From JBBQVS01 sp964657325 (GTDB lineage: Bacteria > Chloroflexota > Ktedonobacteria > Ktedonobacterales > Ktedonobacteraceae), in assembly GCA_964657325.1 (NCBI GenBank), contig CAZZVE010000229.1:1-7835 (forward strand): a stretch of 7,835 bases of DNA. Reading direction: 5' to 3'. The translations under genes and the position numbers were made by a program. Positions 6,162 through 7,835 of this stretch are shown in pieces. Each line of letters begins with the position of its first letter. The stretch's first letter is position 1. Below the pieces are notes generated by a model. The model saw nothing but the letters and a program-made list of their open reading frames with translations, was not told the origin of the DNA and did no database searches.

Positions 6162-6647
6162 ATGAGTACCACAAACAATTCAACGGTCAAGGGCAAAGTA
6201 AAGGTCGGCGACATCGCGCCCGACTTCACGCTGCTATCACAAACAGGAAACAGAGTGAGCCTGAAGAATTTTCTAGGCAAGCGGGGCATTGTCCTGTACT
6301 TTTATCCAAAAGATAATACTCCTGGTTGCACCACGGAAGCCTGTTCCTTCCGTGACAGCTACGAGGTGTTCAAAGATGCAGGCGCGGATGTTGTCGGTGT
6401 TAGCTCCGATTCACCAGAGTCGCATCAGCAGTTTGCCAAACAGCACCATCTCCCATTTACGCTGTTAAGCGACACTAACGGCGATGTGAGAAAGCTTTAC
6501 GGCGTTCCTGCCACGCTCGGTCTCCTACCCGGGCGCGTCACCTACATTATCGACAAGCAAGGCATTGTGCGCCACATCTTCTCCTCCCAGTTCACGCCCG
6601 AAAAGCACATTACCGAGGCATTGAAGACGCTGCAAACGATGGGGTAG
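6162..6647 (+). CDS. bcp: Thioredoxin-dependent peroxiredoxin, PrxQ/Bcp type
   Basis: A 161-residue cytoplasmic peroxidase of the AhpC/TSA superfamily that reduces hydrogen peroxide and organic hydroperoxides, normally recycled by thioredoxin. The family motif P49-x3-T53-x2-C56 is present in YPKDNTPGC, with peroxidatic Cys56. The resolving Cys61, five residues later, is the arrangement of the atypical two-cysteine PrxQ type. The supporting catalytic Arg125 is in GRVTYIID, and the N-terminal GDIAPDFTLLSQTG (16-29) is typical. The ATG at 6162 has AAGGAG 10 nt upstream and gives a normal family length. An in-frame ATG at 6057 would read through the end of the preceding gene and is rejected. It is probably co-transcribed with the membrane protein gene and ends just before a long hairpin. 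Confidence 0.96.
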   Translation: MSTTNNSTVKGKVKVGDIAPDFTLLSQTGNRVSLKNFLGKRGIVLYFYPKDNTPGCTTEACSFRDSYEVFKDAGADVVGVSSDSPESHQQFAKQHHLPFTLLSDTNGDVRKLYGVPATLGLLPGRVTYIIDKQGIVRHIFSSQFTPEKHITEALKTLQTMG

Positions 6648-6652
6648 GAATA

Positions 6653-6718
6653 TATAAGGTGAAGAGCAATCTGTACAAGCTTGACTACAAAGTTGTACAG
6701 ATTGCTCTTCACCTTATA
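6653..6718. terminator. Long bidirectional hairpin, 26-bp perfect stem, 14-nt loop
   Basis: Arms 6653-6678 and 6693-6718 are perfect reverse complements (26 bp), containing GGTGAAGAGCAATCTG and its complement; the loop is GCTTGACTACAAAG (6679-6692). It begins 5 nt after the PrxQ stop and ends 57 bp before the stop of the converging TcmP gene, the expected place for a two-way terminator. No proper T-run follows the stem on the plus strand. It is the second unusually long perfect stem in this window. Confidence 0.72.
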
Positions 6719-6774
6719 CGTATCACCTTCCTATTTTTCATTCTTTGATGAGTTATATCGTAAATTCATCAATT

Positions 6775-7835
6775 TTAGATGGGAGAAGGCAAAAACAAAA
6801 AACGAACTCCATTTACAGAAAGTTCTCCTCTATATTTCTTTCGCTTAGTAGAAGTTTCTGCAACGATTTTACCCTGAGTTTCTAAATCTCTCAACGCGTC
6901 TTTGTAGTTCTTTGTGATAAAAGGCTTACCCACATTATGTTCATTATATATTTCTTCTAAAGTTACTGAACGACCCGCAAAGTCTTTCAATAACAACTCT
7001 TCCAGATTATTTAGTGGACGTGATAGCTCAAAGAGTAGTGGTTGCCGAGCGTCGGCAGGACTGTATTCAAATGATGCTATTCCTTGATTGTTAGCAGAAC
7101 TTTCTCCTGCCATAATCTCCTTCATTATTTTGTACCCTGTCGCATTTTTGCTAACGAAAATAAGATGATGAGTAGTACGAGTGCCTTTATCGTTTTTGAA
7201 GCCAAAAGGCAAAACAAACTTACCTCCCATTTCTTTCAGTGCTTCCGCTATCTCTTCTACTATGGTGAGTTCTCTTTGAAGAACACTTAAGGGTTCTAGG
7301 CGCCGTTGTAAATCTTCTGCTCTTTGTTCACCAAAAAGAGCAACCATATGGGTTTTAACTGTTGCATTAGATAAACCCATATTGATGCGGTTATAATTGA
7401 AGAAAAATATACAATCACATCCCCAGTTTCTAAGTACGGAATTTATAAGACTAAGTGATAATCCCTTGTATCCCCAAGGATCGACAAAGAAAAATGTAGG
7501 AATCTTTTCCATTGAGTGAAACAAATTAACAATTTCGCTTCCCACCTCATAGTTGAAAATGCGAGGTTGGTATCTTAGTAAATTTATTCCTACTAGCGTA
7601 TTTACCTCTTTTTCGAGTGTCTTTGAACTATTGTTATCTACATCATTAAAAATTGCAATCAACATTTGGCGCATCTTCTCATCTTTAATAGCTGTTTCAA
7701 GTACAAGTAGTGGAGTAGATTTTGCACCATCTTTGTAACGCCCTGGTCCGGCAAACAAATCTATATACGCAATTTTACCCTCTTTCGCCCAAGGCATTAT
7801 ATTCTTTGCCCAAGTGTAGTGGACCCATAAATCTG
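6775..7835 (-). CDS. tcmP: Three-Cys-motif partner protein TcmP, N-terminus beyond right edge
   Basis: A member of the TcmP family, which accompanies a three-Cys-motif protein of the phage Gp37/Gp68 type; the biochemical role of the pair is not established. About 353 codons are visible. Using the internal Met at 7797 as residue 1, landmarks are YIDLFAGPGRYKDG (11-24, a nucleotide- or SAM-binding-like glycine loop), FFFVDPWGYKGLS (102-114), FFFNYNRINMG (131-141) and THHLIFVSKNATGYKIMKEIM (209-229). A C-terminal winged-helix-like region (about 262-335) includes SVTLEEIYNEHNVGKPF. The reading frame stays open upstream of that Met to the window edge (DLWVHYTWAKNI), and this stretch resembles the family N-terminus, so 7797 is not the true start. 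The gene is clearly more AT-rich than its neighbours, suggesting transfer. The partner gene, if present, would be just beyond the right edge. Confidence 0.82.
   Translation of the reverse strand, partial: DLWVHYTWAKNIMPWAKEGKIAYIDLFAGPGRYKDGAKSTPLLVLETAIKDEKMRQMLIAIFNDVDNNSSKTLEKEVNTLVGINLLRYQPRIFNYEVGSEIVNLFHSMEKIPTFFFVDPWGYKGLSLSLINSVLRNWGCDCIFFFNYNRINMGLSNATVKTHMVALFGEQRAEDLQRRLEPLSVLQRELTIVEEIAEALKEMGGKFVLPFGFKNDKGTRTTHHLIFVSKNATGYKIMKEIMAGESSANNQGIASFEYSPADARQPLLFELSRPLNNLEELLLKDFAGRSVTLEEIYNEHNVGKPFITKNYKDALRDLETQGKIVAETSTKRKKYRGELSVNGVRFLFLPSPI

Noticed and set aside
7795..7797. ATG at 7797 as the true start of the TcmP gene
   Set aside because: The frame stays open to the window edge with family-like residues (HYTWAKN), and no ribosome binding site precedes this ATG.
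1..7835. CRISPR arrays, tRNA or rRNA genes, transposase genes
   Set aside because: No regularly spaced repeats, no tRNA- or rRNA-like sequence and no transposase motifs were seen on either strand.

Overview
The window reads as chromosomal DNA of a free-living bacterium of moderate GC content. Genes are short, tightly packed and mostly preceded by strong AGGAGG-type ribosome binding sites. The gene mix (ACSM-type acyl-CoA synthetase, isochorismatase-fold hydrolase, YcaQ-type winged-helix protein, DoxX/DoxD membrane protein, OmpR-type two-component pair, PrxQ) fits a Chloroflexota lineage such as Ktedonobacteria. That assignment is an impression from style, not a proof.

Layout, left to right. 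(1) 1-772, minus strand: the N-terminal half of a medium-chain-type acyl-CoA synthetase that runs off the left edge. (2) 773-969: a divergent intergenic region. (3) 970-2642, plus strand: an isochorismatase-like hydrolase overlapping a YcaQ/AlkX-like protein that starts with TTG. (4) 2643-2858: a leader with two perfect inverted repeats. (5) 2859-3491: a four-helix DoxD/DoxX-family membrane protein. (6) 3492-3688: a 90-nt, perfectly paired 41-bp palindrome, followed by a short diverged copy of the 3' end of the YcaQ-like gene. (7) 3689-5427: response regulator and histidine kinase, overlapping by ATGA. (8) 5428-5562: a promoter region with two CTTAACA heptamers 11 bp apart. (9) 5563-6647: an unrecognised membrane protein and a PrxQ/Bcp peroxiredoxin. 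(10) 6653-6718: a 26-bp-stem hairpin between converging genes. (11) 6775-7835, minus strand: an AT-rich three-Cys-motif partner (TcmP) gene, open at the right edge.

How the genes may work together. The kinase has almost no extracellular loop, so it probably senses something in the membrane or through a partner protein. The 11-bp-spaced TTAACA repeats just downstream of its gene have the geometry of an OmpR/PhoB-family operator. The simplest reading is that the pair controls the membrane protein-PrxQ unit, linking envelope or oxidative stress to peroxide removal. This is inference.

The most unusual signal is that the last 15 or so codons of the YcaQ-like gene recur, diverged but in frame, 1037 bp downstream, immediately before the response regulator. 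The DoxD gene and the long palindrome lie between the two copies. This looks like the footprint of an insertion, a cassette-like integration at a gene's 3' end, or a partial duplication. The TcmP gene at the right edge, with its different base composition, marks the start of probable accessory DNA.
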